DNA from: Pseudoalteromonas aurantia
GTDB lineage: Bacteria; Pseudomonadota; Gammaproteobacteria; Enterobacterales; Alteromonadaceae
Direction of reading: 5' to 3'
DNA: 64,000 nt
NCBI RefSeq assembly: GCF_005886875.1
Contig: NZ_PNBY01000034.1
Location: 62,001-126,000, forward strand
Shown piece by piece: positions 25,995 through 36,717 of the stretch; position 1 is the first letter of the stretch; each line of letters begins with the position of its first letter. The notes under the pieces are model-generated. The model saw only the letters and a list, made by a program, of their open reading frames with translations. It did no database searches and was not told the origin of the DNA. The position numbers and the translations under genes were made by a program.

Positions 25995-27137
25995 TTAACC
26001 CCTTTTTGTTGCGCTTAGCACGGTAAATTTTTTGTTATTTCCGATAATTTTGCAATTGCCAAATAGTCGATTTAGTTTTTCTTGATACTCCAAATGACGA
26101 TTTCCAATAATGCGTAATTCACCACCTTGTTTTAGCGTCTGCTTGGCTTGTACAAACATTTGCCAAGCAATGTGATCAGTGATGGCTTGCGCTTGATGAA
26201 ACGGAGGGTTACATAACACTAAGTCAGCTGAACCCAGTGTGAAGTCTGTAAGGCAGTCATTTTGAATAAAGGTACAGTTACTGATTTGCTCAGGTAAGTT
26301 ATGCAGTACATTATGTTCTGCACTTGCAACAGCCATGGCAGATTCATCCACAAATGTCAGTTTAGCATTTGGCATTTTGGCGAGCGTTAAAAGGCCTATT
26401 ACGCCATTTCCACAGCCAAGATCTATGACTTTTAATGGCTTTTTACCTTGTGGCAAGTAGTTGGCAAAAAAGCGCGCACCAATATCAAGTGAATCTCTTG
26501 AAAATACATTAGCATGATTGTAAATAGTAAAGTTTGTTTTTTCTAAAGCCCAACTGGTTGGGAACTTGTCTTTGACTGGCTTGCCTGTGCTAGTGGCAAA
26601 TATTAGTCGAGACTTTTTAACAGCTAAACTGGTTTTTGGTTCAGATAAAAAATGGGTGACACTTTTGAGTGTTGAACTGTGTATTTCTTTAACTTTCCCC
26701 GCAATGATAACTGGAATGTCAGCCGCTAGTTGGCTAATTTGGGCTAACTGATGCTGCATAAAGCCAGCATTCTTAGGTACTTTCATTAAAATCAAATCAA
26801 CATCTTGGGGCAGAGACGTTAAGCTATTTTGAGAAGTAACGTGTTCTGTATTAAGTGTGTTCACAGCTAAATTGTATTGGCATGCTTGATGGCTAACAAA
26901 TGAGTCTGATACGCAAGTTACTCTGATCGTTGGGTATTGAGCAATAAGTGCTGCTGTAATGGCGCCAAAAGCGTCATTCAAAACCAGTGCATGTTGAGGG
27001 GGGCAATGATGCTCAAAAGTGTAATCTAGTAAATATTCATCAGCCGAATCCCACGCTTGTAAACTGCGATTTTTTTGTTCCAGTGGAAAACGGTGTAGTG
27101 TAAGGTGATGCTCACCCAGTAGCGCGTCAGTTGTCAT
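25995..27137 (-). CDS. rlmG: 23S rRNA (guanine(1835)-N2)-methyltransferase RlmG
   Basis: A 380-residue SAM-dependent enzyme that methylates G1835 of 23S rRNA. The N-terminal half is a degenerate methyltransferase-like domain. The C-terminal half is catalytic, with motif I VIDLGCGNGVIGLLTL, the acidic FVDESAMAVASA and the NPPFHQ motif of exocyclic-amine methyltransferases. ATG 27137 gives the family length (about 378) and the usual MTTDALLGEHHLTLHRFP start; the longer frame runs into the divergent alkB-like promoter region. It ends 3 bases before yajG begins. Confidence 0.88.
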   Translation of the reverse strand: MTTDALLGEHHLTLHRFPLEQKNRSLQAWDSADEYLLDYTFEHHCPPQHALVLNDAFGAITAALIAQYPTIRVTCVSDSFVSHQACQYNLAVNTLNTEHVTSQNSLTSLPQDVDLILMKVPKNAGFMQHQLAQISQLAADIPVIIAGKVKEIHSSTLKSVTHFLSEPKTSLAVKKSRLIFATSTGKPVKDKFPTSWALEKTNFTIYNHANVFSRDSLDIGARFFANYLPQGKKPLKVIDLGCGNGVIGLLTLAKMPNAKLTFVDESAMAVASAEHNVLHNLPEQISNCTFIQNDCLTDFTLGSADLVLCNPPFHQAQAITDHIAWQMFVQAKQTLKQGGELRIIGNRHLEYQEKLNRLFGNCKIIGNNKKFTVLSATKRG

Positions 27138-27179
27138 AATCAATATAGTAGCAGTTATAGAGAATAGGAGAATGGTATC

Positions 27180-27767
27180 ATGACATTGCAAAACCCTGAA
27201 CTGCTCTTGCCTCACGGCTTCGACTATATAAAGCATGTTATGAGTTATAGAAAAGGGATGGCTTTGTATGAGTACTTGGTTACGAATCTAAACTGGCAAC
27301 AGCCACAAATTCAAGTATTCGGTAAGTTACATCGCATTCCTCGGTTGCAAAGCTTTATTGCAGACAATAACGTGAATTACAGTTATTCAAAGCAGACTTT
27401 ATGCTCTGAGCGCTGGCCTAGTGTGTTGGATGATATGCGGATGCGTCTGCAAAAGGCTTATGGGTATCGTTTTAATGCGTTACTAGTCAATTGGTACCGA
27501 GATGGTAATGACTGTATGGGTTGGCATAGTGACGATGAACCCGAACTCGGTATTAACCCTTTTATTGTGTCTATTTCGCTTGGCGCGTCAAGAAAGTTTG
27601 TCATTAAAGAGAAGACCTCCAAAACTACTTACAATATCTTGCTTGAAAATGGCAGTGGTTTACTTATGCACAGCACCAGCCAATCAGACTATCAACATGC
27701 ACTTCCAAAACAAACCCGGGTGAAAGGTGGGCGTATAAATTTAACCTTTCGTAGTGTTGGTCAATAG
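27180..27767 (+). CDS. AlkB-like 2-oxoglutarate/Fe(II) dioxygenase
   Basis: A 195-residue dioxygenase of the AlkB family, related to the short AlkB2/3-like bacterial proteins. Iron ligands are His and Asp in GWHSDDEPELG and the later His in YQHALPKQ. The RxNxTFR motif (GGRINLTFR) binds 2-oxoglutarate. Other family signs are NALLVNWYRDGNDCMGWHSDDE and ISLGASRKFVIK. Such proteins remove N-methyl lesions from nucleic acids; the substrate is not provable here. AGGAG lies 9 bases before the ATG. It is divergent from rlmG, with 42 bases between starts. Confidence 0.86.
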   Translation: MTLQNPELLLPHGFDYIKHVMSYRKGMALYEYLVTNLNWQQPQIQVFGKLHRIPRLQSFIADNNVNYSYSKQTLCSERWPSVLDDMRMRLQKAYGYRFNALLVNWYRDGNDCMGWHSDDEPELGINPFIVSISLGASRKFVIKEKTSKTTYNILLENGSGLLMHSTSQSDYQHALPKQTRVKGGRINLTFRSVGQ

Positions 27768-27819
27768 CAAGCAAAAGCGTATAGTAGCCCTAAATTCCAA
27801 ATTTATTGAAGGACTTGAA

Positions 27820-28134
27820 ATGTCAATGCAACAACACATTCACGCTAAGCTTGCTGATGCAGTTGCGTGTAAGCATTTAAATGTGGTGAATGAAAGCCAT
27901 ATGCATAGCAGGGGTGAAGAGTCACATTTTAAAGTCGTCATTGTAAGTGAAGAGTTTTTAGGGAAGCGCTTGTTACCGCGTCACCGTATCGTTAATGAGA
28001 TCTTAAAAGATGAACTTGCTAACCATATTCATGCGCTTTCTATCCATGCATATACTCCTGAGGAGTATAGTGAAAAAAATGGGCAAACTCCTGATTCGCC
28101 AACATGTTTGGGTGGTTCAAAGTTTGATAAGTAG
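27820..28134 (+). CDS. bolA: BolA family protein
   Basis: A 104-residue protein with the BolA stress morphogene fold. Recognisable stretches are IHAKLADAVACKHLNVVNESHMHSRGEESHFKVVIVSEEFLGKRLLPRHRIVNEIL, in which the His and basic residues make up the conserved surface that binds monothiol glutaredoxin Fe-S complexes. ATG 27820 has GAAGGA about 6 bases upstream, and the preceding in-frame extension is not BolA-like. The gene belongs to the ampG-yajG-bolA neighbourhood even though rlmG and alkB-like genes are inserted. Confidence 0.88.
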   Translation: MSMQQHIHAKLADAVACKHLNVVNESHMHSRGEESHFKVVIVSEEFLGKRLLPRHRIVNEILKDELANHIHALSIHAYTPEEYSEKNGQTPDSPTCLGGSKFDK

Positions 28135-28135
28135 C

Positions 28136-28161
28136 TGATCAGACCTGTGTTTGTCTGATCA
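28136..28161 (+). other. 9-bp hairpin after bolA
   Basis: TGATCAGAC (28136-28144) is the exact reverse complement of 28153-28161, with an 8-base loop, starting 2 bases after the bolA stop. No T-run follows, so it may be a 3' stabiliser or a weak terminator before fabV. Confidence 0.45.
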
Positions 28162-28206
28162 ACCATTAAACTATGGCAGTTATTTGAAAAGTAAATAGGA
28201 TTTATC

Positions 28207-29397
28207 ATGGTCGTTAAGCCAAAAATTCGTGGTTTTATTTGTACTAACGCACACTCTGCTGGTTGTGCCGCTCACGTTCAAGAGCAAATTGATTATGTAA
28301 AAGCGCAAGGCCCAATTGAAAATGGTCCTAAGAATGTATTGGTTATTGGTGCATCAACTGGATATGGATTGGCGTCTCGTATTACGGCTGCCTTTGGTGC
28401 AGGCGCAAAGACGTTAGGGATCTTTTTTGAAAAAGAAGGCACTGAGCGTAAAACCGCATCGGCTGGTTGGTATAATACAGCGGCATTTCAGCAAGCGGCA
28501 GATGAAGCTGGTTTATGGTCTAAGAACATAAACGGTGATGCGTTCTCTGACGAGATAAAGCAAAAAACGATTGCTGCAATTAAAGCTGAAATGGGTAAGG
28601 TTGATTTGGTTATCTATAGTTTGGCGTCTCCACGTCGCACAGATCCAAAAACCGGTGAAGTATTCTCGTCGGTACTCAAGCCCATTGGTAATGATGTTAC
28701 AACAAAAAATTTGAATACGTCAGCACGTACAATAGGTGATATTACCGTTGAAGCGGCAAATGAAGACGAGATTGCCAATACAGTGAAAGTGATGGGTGGT
28801 GAAGATTGGGAGTTGTGGGTTGATGCTTTAAAAGAAGCAGATGTGTTAGCTGATAACTTCAAAACGACCGCGTATACGTACATTGGTAAAGAACTGACTT
28901 GGCCAATATACGGCCATGCAACGATTGGTAAAGCAAAAGAAGATTTAGATAGGGCAACAGCCGCAATTAAAGCATCGACTGCTTCTTTAAATGGTGAAGC
29001 GTATGTCTCTTCGTTAAATGCGGTGGTAACACAAGCCAGTTCTGCTATCCCTATTATGCCTCTTTATATTTCTGCGCTATTTAAAGTAATGAAAGCGGAT
29101 GGTACATATGAAGGTACCATTGAACAAATAAATGGTCTGTTCCGCGAGAGTCTTTATGGTGACACGCCACGTTTTGATGAGGGTGGCCACTTATTCCAAA
29201 ACTATAAAGAGCTGGAAGAAGACGTGCAATCACGTATTCAAGTCATTTGGGATTCGGTTAATTCTGAAACCATTGATGAGCTTACGGATTATGTTGGTTA
29301 CCACAATGAGTTCTTACGTTTATTTGGTTTTGGCATCGAATCGATAGATTATGATCAAGACGTTGATTCTGCTGTGGTGATTAATCACCTTTTGTAA
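28207..29397 (+). CDS. fabV: Trans-2-enoyl-ACP/CoA reductase FabV
   Basis: A 396-residue NADH-dependent enoyl reductase that performs the last step of each fatty-acid elongation cycle. The opening [23 protein letters not shown] and the cofactor motif [16 protein letters not shown] are diagnostic. The active-site Tyr-x8-Lys arrangement falls in the [28 protein letters not shown] region. FabV proteins of Vibrio and Pseudomonas are naturally tolerant to triclosan; whether this one is cannot be read from sequence. It is preceded by bolA and followed by the 380-base nqr leader. Confidence 0.94.
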   Translation: MVVKPKIRGFICTNAHSAGCAAHVQEQIDYVKAQGPIENGPKNVLVIGASTGYGLASRITAAFGAGAKTLGIFFEKEGTERKTASAGWYNTAAFQQAADEAGLWSKNINGDAFSDEIKQKTIAAIKAEMGKVDLVIYSLASPRRTDPKTGEVFSSVLKPIGNDVTTKNLNTSARTIGDITVEAANEDEIANTVKVMGGEDWELWVDALKEADVLADNFKTTAYTYIGKELTWPIYGHATIGKAKEDLDRATAAIKASTASLNGEAYVSSLNAVVTQASSAIPIMPLYISALFKVMKADGTYEGTIEQINGLFRESLYGDTPRFDEGGHLFQNYKELEEDVQSRIQVIWDSVNSETIDELTDYVGYHNEFLRLFGFGIESIDYDQDVDSAVVINHLL

Positions 29398-29623
29398 CGT
29401 ACTGATAATTATGGACTAGGCCCAATTACCATCTGTGCTTAGTTCATTTATTCAACATTTTTAGTTCTATTTAGCTTTATTTTTGTTCAAAACCCTTCTA
29501 TATTTTTCATCAATTAGACTTTAGTCTACGTTGAAATAAGTACAAGACCCATAACTACACAAAAACCATTATAAAGACGTATTAATTTAATATTTATCCT
29601 CGCATAGTTAGGGCGATTAATGT

Positions 29624-29629
29624 TAAAAT
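29624..29629 (+). promoter_or_regulatory. Candidate extended -10 for the nqr operon
   Basis: TGTTAAAAT is a good extended -10 (TG-N-TAAAAT), though no convincing -35 lies 17 bases upstream. It is about 36 bases ahead of the structured leader and 152 bases ahead of nqrA. The 29398-29620 stretch otherwise shows only a small palindrome, TAGACTTTAGTCTA, at 29515-29528. Confidence 0.3.
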
Positions 29630-29659
29630 CTAGGCAATATGTGAGAACACGACTACGAT

Positions 29660-29719
29660 GCTTGTTTCAGTACTTGGACAGGTGGCTCTTTTATACCTGA
29701 CGAATACGAGGCAACAAGC
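29660..29719 (+). ncRNA. Candidate structured 5' leader of nqrA
   Basis: GCTTGTT (29660-29666) is the exact reverse complement of AACAAGC (29713-29719), and CAGGT (29679-29683) of ACCTG (29695-29699), giving a nested two-stem RNA 57 bases ahead of the nqrA start. A motif upstream of nqrA has been proposed in Marinomonas, as I recall; whether this is the same must be tested by covariance search. Confidence 0.4.
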
Positions 29720-29775
29720 GCCGTGGTAATTAAAAGATTTTTCAATTTCTTTCCGTTAATGTAATGCAAGTGCGT

Positions 29776-31119
29776 ATGATCAACATAAAAAAAGGTCTGG
29801 ACTTACCCATAGAGGGCGCACCTCAGCAAGTTATTCATGATGGCTCTGCCGTCAAACGAGTAGCTGTGCTAGGTGAAGAGTTTATTGGTATGCGTCCTAC
29901 CATGCATGTTCGTGTGGATGACCAAGTCAAGAAAGGCCAAGTTCTTTTTTTAGATAAAAAGAATCCTGGCGTCAAGTTTACTGCACCAGCTGCTGGTGTA
30001 GTTAAAGAAATCAACCGTGGTGCTAAGCGTGTACTACAATCCATCGTGATCGAAGTACAAGGCAATGAGCAAATTACTTTTGAAAAGTTCTCGGCTGCTG
30101 AATTAAGCAATCTTGAGCGTGATAAAGTAAAAGAAGTGCTTGTTGAGTCTGGTCAATGGCCAGCGCTTCGTGTCCGTCCTTTTAGTAAAGTTGCTCAACT
30201 AGATGCTACTCCTAGCTCTGTGTTTGTAACTGCAATGGATACTAATCCGTTAGCTGCTGATCCTGCAGTTATCATAGCTGAAAATGTGGAAGCATTTGAA
30301 GCGGGTCTTGCTGTGTTATCAAGACTAACTGATGGTAAAGTATTCGTCTGCAAACAAGCTGGTAGTCAAGTACCTAGCTCGTCGCTTTCTCAAGTAGAAG
30401 TGCATGAGTTTGGTGGTTTGCACCCAGCAGGACTGGTTGGTACTCATATTCATCATTTAGACGCGGTATCTGCTAGCAAGCAGGTTTGGCACCTAGGCTA
30501 CCAAGACGTGATTGCGTTTGGTCAGTTATTCTTAACTGGCGAAATCAATGTAGAACGTGTTGTATCCTTAGCTGGCCCTCGTGTGAAAAACCCACGTCTA
30601 GTTAAAACACAATTAGGTGCATCGCTAACTGATTTAGTTGCCGGTGAGCTTGAAGACGGTGATAACCGAGTCATTTCTGGCTCTGTGTTAGCTGGTAAAA
30701 CAGCAGCCGGACCTCATGCTTTCTTAGGCCGTTACCATGTTCAAGTATGTGTATTACTTGAAGGTCGCGAAAAAGAACTATTCGGTTGGATAGCGCCTGG
30801 CAGTAACAAGTTCTCAGTAACACGTATGTTTGTTTCACACCTTGCACCGAGTCGTTTATTTAAAATGACAACGTCTACGGGTGGGTCTAAACGAGCAATG
30901 GTGCCAATTGGTAACTATGAACGTGTTATGCCACTCGATATTTTACCAACACCTTTACTACGTGACCTAATTTCAGGTGACTTAGATGGTGCAATTACCT
31001 TGGGTGCATTAGAGCTAGATGAAGAAGATCTGGCATTGTGTACGTTCGTGTGTCCTGGCAAATATGAGTACGGTTCAATCCTTCGTGATTGCCTGACTAC
31101 TATCGAGAAGGAAGGTTAA
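29776..31119 (+). CDS. nqrA: Na+-translocating NADH:quinone reductase subunit A
   Basis: A 447-residue peripheral subunit of Na+-NQR, the respiratory sodium pump. It is cytoplasmic and contacts quinone near the membrane. It begins [18 protein letters not shown], the family start, so ATG 29776 is chosen over the ATG 12 bases upstream. Typical segments are [31 protein letters not shown] and the C-terminal [32 protein letters not shown]. It is the first of six consecutive nqr genes (gap to nqrB 1 base), with a long structured leader. Confidence 0.95.
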   Translation: MINIKKGLDLPIEGAPQQVIHDGSAVKRVAVLGEEFIGMRPTMHVRVDDQVKKGQVLFLDKKNPGVKFTAPAAGVVKEINRGAKRVLQSIVIEVQGNEQITFEKFSAAELSNLERDKVKEVLVESGQWPALRVRPFSKVAQLDATPSSVFVTAMDTNPLAADPAVIIAENVEAFEAGLAVLSRLTDGKVFVCKQAGSQVPSSSLSQVEVHEFGGLHPAGLVGTHIHHLDAVSASKQVWHLGYQDVIAFGQLFLTGEINVERVVSLAGPRVKNPRLVKTQLGASLTDLVAGELEDGDNRVISGSVLAGKTAAGPHAFLGRYHVQVCVLLEGREKELFGWIAPGSNKFSVTRMFVSHLAPSRLFKMTTSTGGSKRAMVPIGNYERVMPLDILPTPLLRDLISGDLDGAITLGALELDEEDLALCTFVCPGKYEYGSILRDCLTTIEKEG

Positions 31120-31120
31120 A

Positions 31121-32320
31121 ATGGCCTTAAAGAAATTTTTAGAAGACATTGAACCTCACTTTGAAGCGGGCGGTAAGCACGAAAAGTGGTACGCTCTGTA
31201 TGAAGCGATAGCAACTGTCTTTTATACGCCTGGTTATGTTAACAAAGGCGGCACGCATGTGCGTGATAACATCGACCTAAAACGTATTATGATTTTAGTG
31301 TGGATGGCAACTTTTCCGGCAATGTTTTTTGGTATGTTCAATATTGGTCACCAGGCTGCTTTAGCGTTGGGTAACGGATTTGAAATTGCTAATACATGGC
31401 AGGTAGCGATTTTCCAAGCGTTGGGTGGTGAATTAACCGCACAAGCTGGCTGGGGCGCTAAAATATTCTATGGTGCGTGTTTCTTCTTACCTGTCTATGG
31501 TACTGTCTTCATAGTGGGTGGATTCTGGGAAGTATTATTCGCGTCAATCCGTAAGCATGAAGTAAACGAAGGCTTCTTCGTAACCTCTGTGTTGTTCTCG
31601 CTTATTCTTCCTTCAACCATTCCTCTGTGGCAAGCTGCGCTAGGTATTACTTTTGGTGTTGTTGTTGCTAAAGAAGTATTTGGTGGTACGGGTCGTAATT
31701 TCTTAAACCCTGCACTATCGGGTCGTGCATTCTTATTCTTTGCATACCCAGCTGACATTTCTGGTGACACGGTTTGGACTGCAGTGGATTCATTCTCAGG
31801 TGCAACATACTTGGGTCAAGTTGCACAAGGTGCGGTTGATTTTAACAACATGGCGCTTTGGTGGGATGCATTCTATGGCTTCATTCAAGGTTCAATGGGT
31901 GAAACGTCAACGCTTGCACTCATGATTGGTGGCTTGTTCTTAATCTATGTACGTATTGCGTCATGGCGAATTGTTCTAGGTGTTTTCCTAGGAATGGTTG
32001 TGATGTCAACGCTATTTAATGTACTTGGTTCTGAAACAAATCCAGCATTTGCAATGCCTTGGCATTGGCACTTAGTACTTGGTGGTTTTGCATTCGGTAT
32101 GTTCTTTATGGCGACTGACCCAGTTTCTGCGTCATTCACAAATAACGGTAAATTTGCATACGGTGCATTGATTGGTGTGATGGTTGTACTTGTTCGCGTC
32201 GTTAACCCTGCATACCCTGAAGGCATGATGTTGGCTATTCTTTTCGCTAACTTGTTCGCGCCATTATTTGACCACTTTGTTGTGCAGTCTAATGTTAATA
32301 GGAGATTAGCACGTGTCTAG
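31121..32320 (+). CDS. nqrB: Na+-NQR subunit B
   Basis: A 399-residue integral membrane subunit with about ten helices. It carries covalent FMN on a threonine in SGATYL (in FSGATYLGQ, about residue 228) and, in the family, the riboflavin cofactor. Related to RnfD. Visible conserved parts are [27 protein letters not shown] and [20 protein letters not shown]. The flavin is attached by ApbE, encoded in the same cluster. It overlaps nqrC by 8 bases. Confidence 0.95.
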   Translation: MALKKFLEDIEPHFEAGGKHEKWYALYEAIATVFYTPGYVNKGGTHVRDNIDLKRIMILVWMATFPAMFFGMFNIGHQAALALGNGFEIANTWQVAIFQALGGELTAQAGWGAKIFYGACFFLPVYGTVFIVGGFWEVLFASIRKHEVNEGFFVTSVLFSLILPSTIPLWQAALGITFGVVVAKEVFGGTGRNFLNPALSGRAFLFFAYPADISGDTVWTAVDSFSGATYLGQVAQGAVDFNNMALWWDAFYGFIQGSMGETSTLALMIGGLFLIYVRIASWRIVLGVFLGMVVMSTLFNVLGSETNPAFAMPWHWHLVLGGFAFGMFFMATDPVSASFTNNGKFAYGALIGVMVVLVRVVNPAYPEGMMLAILFANLFAPLFDHFVVQSNVNRRLARV

Positions 32321-33059
32321 TAACAATGAATCTATAGGCAAAACATTAGGCGTTGTTATTGGTCTATGTTTAGTGTGTGCGGTAGTGGTATCTGCTGCAT
32401 CAGTGCAGTTGCGTCCACTACAGCAAGCTAACAAAATTGAAGACGTGCAGCGCAATATTTTAGCAGCAGCAGGCTTTAATGATGTTACTGATGTAAAAGC
32501 AACCTTCGGTACTAACATTGAATCACGCGTTATCAACATGAAAACGGGTGACTTTGTTGACGTTGACCCTATGTCATTTGATTTTGAAATGACTAAATTT
32601 GATGACACACGAAGCATTGCGTTATCTAAAGCTGATGACATTGCTGGCGTTCAGCGCATGACAAACAACTCGCCTGTTTATCTTAGCAAAGATGAAAATG
32701 GCAATGTTGCGTCTGTTATCTTACCTATTCAAGGGTATGGATTATGGGGCGTGATGTTTGGTTTCCTAGCGTTAGACAGCGACGGTCAAACGATCAATGC
32801 AATTCAGTTTTATAAGCATAATGAAACGGCAGGTCTGGGTGGTGAAATCCAAAACCCGAAGTGGACAGCAACTTGGGCTGGAAAGTCACTTCCAATTGAT
32901 ATTGTTAAAGGTACTTCTGATGGCGACGCCAACAAGATTGACGGGCTGTCAGGTGCAACATTAACGTCAGTTGGTGTAGACAATACAATTGATTTTTGGA
33001 CTGGTAATACTGGTTTTGGTCCATTCCTTGCGAAAGTACGTAAAGGAGCATTGAACTAA
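32313..33059 (+). CDS. nqrC: Na+-NQR subunit C
   Basis: A 248-residue subunit with one N-terminal membrane helix (about 9-30) and a periplasmic FMN-binding domain. The FMN threonine is in the motif [12 protein letters not shown] near residue 215. GTG 32313 is the start: AGGAG lies about 8 bases upstream and the frame overlaps the end of nqrB. It passes electrons from NqrD/E iron toward NqrB flavin in the current model of the pump. Its stop TAA overlaps the nqrD ATG (TAATG). Confidence 0.93.
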   Translation: MSSNNESIGKTLGVVIGLCLVCAVVVSAASVQLRPLQQANKIEDVQRNILAAAGFNDVTDVKATFGTNIESRVINMKTGDFVDVDPMSFDFEMTKFDDTRSIALSKADDIAGVQRMTNNSPVYLSKDENGNVASVILPIQGYGLWGVMFGFLALDSDGQTINAIQFYKHNETAGLGGEIQNPKWTATWAGKSLPIDIVKGTSDGDANKIDGLSGATLTSVGVDNTIDFWTGNTGFGPFLAKVRKGALN

Positions 33060-33691
33060 TGGCTAATGCTAAAGAAATGAAAGACGTTTTGTTTGGCCCT
33101 GTATTTGCTAACAACCCAATTGCCCTTCAGGTATTAGGTGTTTGCTCTGCACTTGCCGTAACTTCAAGCCTTAAAAATGCGCTTATCATGTCAATTGCTT
33201 TGACTTTGGTAACTGCATTCTCAAGTTTATTTATCTCAATGATACGTAATCATATTCCTTCAAGCGTACGTATCATAGTTCAGATGACAATTATCGCTTC
33301 ATTGGTAATTGTTGTTGATCAGGTACTCCAAGCCGTTGTTTATACCACGGCAAAAGAGTTATCTACTTTCATTGGTTTGATCATTACAAACTGTATTGTA
33401 ATGGGTCGTGCTGAAGCTTATGCAATGAAATCACCACCAACGATGTCATTTTTAGATGGTATTGGTAACGGTTTAGGGTACTCAGTGGTACTTCTAACGG
33501 TTGGTTTTGTACGTGAACTGTTTGGTTCAGGTACATTATTTGGTGCTGAGATTTTACCTTTGGTTTCTGATGGTGGTTGGTATCGTCCTATGGGTCTACT
33601 AATTATGCCATTTAGCTCGTTCTTCTTGGTCGGTATCTTTATTTGGATACTTCGTACATACAAGAAAGATCAAGTAGAAGCGAAGGCATAA
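33059..33691 (+). CDS. nqrD: Na+-NQR subunit D
   Basis: A 210-residue membrane subunit with six helices, homologous to RnfE and inverted-topology partner of NqrE. It contributes to the membrane iron site between NqrD and NqrE and probably to the ion path. The conserved opening is [35 protein letters not shown], and [20 protein letters not shown] contains the conserved Cys that ligates the iron centre. One-base overlap with nqrC implies translational coupling. Confidence 0.93.
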   Translation: MANAKEMKDVLFGPVFANNPIALQVLGVCSALAVTSSLKNALIMSIALTLVTAFSSLFISMIRNHIPSSVRIIVQMTIIASLVIVVDQVLQAVVYTTAKELSTFIGLIITNCIVMGRAEAYAMKSPPTMSFLDGIGNGLGYSVVLLTVGFVRELFGSGTLFGAEILPLVSDGGWYRPMGLLIMPFSSFFLVGIFIWILRTYKKDQVEAKA

Positions 33692-33701
33692 GGGGAGAGA
33701 G

Positions 33702-34310
33702 ATGGAACAATATATCAGTTTATTCGTCAAAGCAGTTTTCGTTGAAAACTTAGCGTTATCTTTCTTCTTGGGTATGTGTACTTTCTTAGCAGTATCAAAG
33801 AAAGTAACGACTTCATTGGGGTTAGGTGTTGCAGTAATCTTTGTACTAGGTGTTGCGGTACCCGTAAACAACTTAGTGTATTACGCAGTACTTGCACCAG
33901 GTGCGTTAGAGTGGCTTGGCTTTAAAGAGGCGGATTTGAGCTTCTTACGTTTCCTGACCTTTATCGGTGTTATTGCAGCACTTGTACAGATCTTGGAAAT
34001 GGCTTTAGATAAGTTCTTCCCTGCACTTTATAATGCACTGGGCATATTCTTACCGCTTATTACCGTAAACTGTGCAATCTTTGGTGCAGTATCATTCATG
34101 GTAGAGCGTAACTTGAACTTTACTGAATCAGTGGTGTTTGGTATTGGTTCTGGTGTTGGTTGGGCATTGGCAATTGTATTACTTGCCGGTATCCGTGAGA
34201 AAATGAAATATGCAGACGTACCTGATGGATTACGTGGTTTAGGTATTACCTTCATCACTGTAGGCTTGATGGGCTTTGGCTTTATGTCATTCTCTGGTAT
34301 TTCACTGTAA
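33702..34310 (+). CDS. nqrE: Na+-NQR subunit E
   Basis: A 202-residue, six-helix subunit, homologous to RnfA. Conserved segments are [36 protein letters not shown], with the conserved Cys that helps hold the NqrD/E iron, and [14 protein letters not shown] with the second Cys. It has GGGGAGAG upstream and lies 10 bases after nqrD. NqrD and NqrE form a pseudo-symmetric pair in the membrane. Confidence 0.93.
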   Translation: MEQYISLFVKAVFVENLALSFFLGMCTFLAVSKKVTTSLGLGVAVIFVLGVAVPVNNLVYYAVLAPGALEWLGFKEADLSFLRFLTFIGVIAALVQILEMALDKFFPALYNALGIFLPLITVNCAIFGAVSFMVERNLNFTESVVFGIGSGVGWALAIVLLAGIREKMKYADVPDGLRGLGITFITVGLMGFGFMSFSGISL

Positions 34311-34327
34311 GGTAGCGAGGAAAAATC

Positions 34328-35554
34328 ATGCTTGAGGTATTTTTAGGCGTAGGAATGTTCATTGCTATCGTTGTACTACTTGTTTTAGTTATTATTGCAG
34401 CTAAATCTAAGCTAGTAGCGAGCGGTGACATATTAATTAATATTAATGGTGATCCTGAGAAGGGCATCAAAACATCGGCTGGTACAAAGTTACTTGGTGC
34501 CTTAGCTGATGCAGGTATTTTCGTATCATCTGCATGTGGTGGCGGTGGCTCTTGTGGTCAGTGTCGTGTACACATTCATGATGGCGGTGGTGATATTCTA
34601 CCTACAGAGCTTGACCATATTTCTAAAGGTGAAGCACGCGAAGGGTGTCGTTTAGCATGTCAGGTTAATGTTAAAACAGACATGGACATCGAACTTGAAG
34701 AGTCAATTTTCGGTGTTAAGAAGTGGGAATGTGAAGTTATTTCTAACGATAACAAAGCAACCTTCATCAAGGAGCTTAAACTAGGTATCCCTGATGGTGA
34801 GTCAGTACCATTTCGTGCCGGTGGTTATATCCAGATCGAAGCACCCGCACACCATGTTAAATATGCAGACTTTGATGTGCCTGATGAGTACCGTGGCGAT
34901 TGGGAACGTTTTGGCTTCTTTAATCTTGAATCTAAGGTTGATGATGAGACAATTCGTGCGTACTCAATGGCTAACTACCCTGAAGAAGAGGGTATCATCA
35001 TGCTTAACGTGCGTATCGCTTCTCCGCCGCCAAACAACCTTACGCTTCCTTGTGGTAAGATGTCATCGTACATCTGGTCATTGAAAGAAGGTGACAAGGT
35101 GACGATTTCTGGTCCATTCGGTGAGTTCTTCGCTAAAGACACCGATGCTGAAATGGTATTTGTTGGTGGTGGTGCTGGTATGGCGCCAATGCGTTCACAT
35201 ATCTTTGACCAACTTAAGCGTCTTAATTCGAAGCGTAAGATGTCGTTCTGGTATGGTGCACGTTCTAAACGTGAAATGTTCTACGTTGAAGACTTTGACG
35301 GCTTAGCGGCTGAAAATGAAAACTTCGTATGGCACACTGCATTGTCAGATCCGCAACCAGAAGATAACTGGGAAGGTTACACTGGATTCATTCATAACGT
35401 ATTGTTTGAAAACTACCTACGTGACCATGAAGCGCCAGAAGATTGTGAGTACTACATGTGTGGTCCTCCAATGATGAACGCGGCAGTTATCAACTTGTTG
35501 AAAGACTTGGGTGTAGAAGAAGAAAACATCTTACTAGATGACTTCGGTGGCTAA
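34328..35554 (+). CDS. nqrF: Na+-NQR subunit F (NADH entry)
   Basis: A 408-residue subunit that receives electrons from NADH. Parts in order: an N-terminal membrane helix (about 5-26), a ferredoxin domain with the [2Fe-2S] cysteines in [16 protein letters not shown] and a later CRLACQV, an FAD domain with RAYSMANYP, and an NADH domain with [15 protein letters not shown] and [10 protein letters not shown]. The final residues NILLDDFGG are typical. It ends the six-gene nqr core, and a terminator follows within 50 bases. Confidence 0.95.
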   Translation: MLEVFLGVGMFIAIVVLLVLVIIAAKSKLVASGDILININGDPEKGIKTSAGTKLLGALADAGIFVSSACGGGGSCGQCRVHIHDGGGDILPTELDHISKGEAREGCRLACQVNVKTDMDIELEESIFGVKKWECEVISNDNKATFIKELKLGIPDGESVPFRAGGYIQIEAPAHHVKYADFDVPDEYRGDWERFGFFNLESKVDDETIRAYSMANYPEEEGIIMLNVRIASPPPNNLTLPCGKMSSYIWSLKEGDKVTISGPFGEFFAKDTDAEMVFVGGGAGMAPMRSHIFDQLKRLNSKRKMSFWYGARSKREMFYVEDFDGLAAENENFVWHTALSDPQPEDNWEGYTGFIHNVLFENYLRDHEAPEDCEYYMCGPPMMNAAVINLLKDLGVEEENILLDDFGG

Positions 35555-35597
35555 TTAGCACACTTAGTTTTTCAAACATAGTTTTGAAATAGATATC

Positions 35598-35628
35598 AGC
35601 CCTCAAGTCATGTACTTGGGGGCTTTTT
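35598..35628 (+). terminator. Intrinsic terminator after nqrF
   Basis: AGCCCTCAAGT (35598-35608) pairs with ACTTGGGGGCT (35614-35624), with one G-T wobble, followed by a T-run. It separates the nqr core from apbE, although read-through is possible as the gap is short. Confidence 0.8.
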
Positions 35629-35651
35629 ATTTTCTATGGAGCAGTCAGTAA

Positions 35652-36671
35652 ATGAATAGAATGAGTATTGTATTAACCGTGTCTTTGGGTTTGTTTTTAG
35701 TGGGTTGTGACAATGCATCGCATGAGCCAGTTAAACCTCTGACATTGCATGGTAAAACGATGGGCACTACCTATAATGTCAAAGTATTTACTCAGGGTAA
35801 GCAGGTGGAAGGGGGGGAATTACAGCAGAAAATCGATGATACACTGATTGCGGTGAATGCTTCTATGTCGCCGTGGGTCGAAAACTCTGAGATTAATCGT
35901 TTTAATGGTCTAAAGGCGAATGAGGTTATGGAGATCAGTGATGATTTTCGAGTCGTCATTGCTGAGTCTATACGCTTGGGTCGGTCGACAAAAACGCTCG
36001 ATGTAACCATGGGACCATTGATTGATTTATGGGGGTTTGGACCAGATAAGCGACCAACTAAGCGCCCTGGAAAAATGCAATTAGATGATATGCGTGCTCA
36101 TATTGGCGTGGATAAACTAGTTCTGAACGAGCAAGGTTTGGCTAAGACTCAAAATGGTTTAGAGCTGTCTTTTTCGGCCACGGCGAAAGGGTATGGTATC
36201 GATAAAGTTGCCTTATTATTGGAGCAGCAAGGGTTTCGTAATTATATGGTTGAAATCGGCGGTGAGCTGAGAGTGTCTGGAACTAAAGCGGATAAAGCGC
36301 CTTGGAGAATTGCCATAGAAAAACCAGATGCACCTGTGGGGCAACGTCAAATTCATAAAATTATTGAACCTGGAAATAATGGTATAGCGACTTCTGGTGA
36401 TTACCGTATTTTTTATGAAATGGACGGCGAAACGTTTACGCATTTGATTGACCCGATGACGGGGATGCCAGTAAAGCATGAACTTGTGTCGGTAACTGTG
36501 TTACATCCATCAGCAATGACAGCCGACGGTTTAGCTACGGCTTTAACTGTAATGGGCACTGAGCGGGCTAAAGCATATGCACAGCAGCATGACCTAGCGG
36601 TGTATTTGATCAGTAAAAGTGATGATGGCTTAGTAACCTATGCAAGTGAGCGGTTCAAACCATATTTGTGA
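35652..36671 (+). CDS. apbE: FAD:protein FMN transferase ApbE
   Basis: A 339-residue lipoprotein-type flavin transferase. The signal peptide ends LVGC, so Cys19 is lipidated and the enzyme faces the periplasm. It uses FAD and Mg2+ to attach FMN to threonine in NqrB and NqrC, needed to mature the sodium pump. Family segments are LHGKTMGTTYNVKVF, TLDVTMGPLIDLWGFGP, ATAKGYGIDKVA and EIGGELRVSG, with THLIDPMTGMPV at the metal site. It follows the nqrF terminator. Confidence 0.92.
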   Translation: MNRMSIVLTVSLGLFLVGCDNASHEPVKPLTLHGKTMGTTYNVKVFTQGKQVEGGELQQKIDDTLIAVNASMSPWVENSEINRFNGLKANEVMEISDDFRVVIAESIRLGRSTKTLDVTMGPLIDLWGFGPDKRPTKRPGKMQLDDMRAHIGVDKLVLNEQGLAKTQNGLELSFSATAKGYGIDKVALLLEQQGFRNYMVEIGGELRVSGTKADKAPWRIAIEKPDAPVGQRQIHKIIEPGNNGIATSGDYRIFYEMDGETFTHLIDPMTGMPVKHELVSVTVLHPSAMTADGLATALTVMGTERAKAYAQQHDLAVYLISKSDDGLVTYASERFKPYL

Positions 36672-36694
36672 GTACGGAATAACCGCGTTATAAT
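36666..36694 (+). promoter_or_regulatory. Sigma-70-type promoter of nqrM
   Basis: TTGTGA (36666-36671) and TATAAT (36689-36694) are separated by exactly 17 bases. The -35 overlaps the apbE stop codon. It predicts a start of transcription near 36702. Confidence 0.5.
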
Positions 36695-36717
36695 GAGGGG
36701 TGTTTTACACCGTCATG

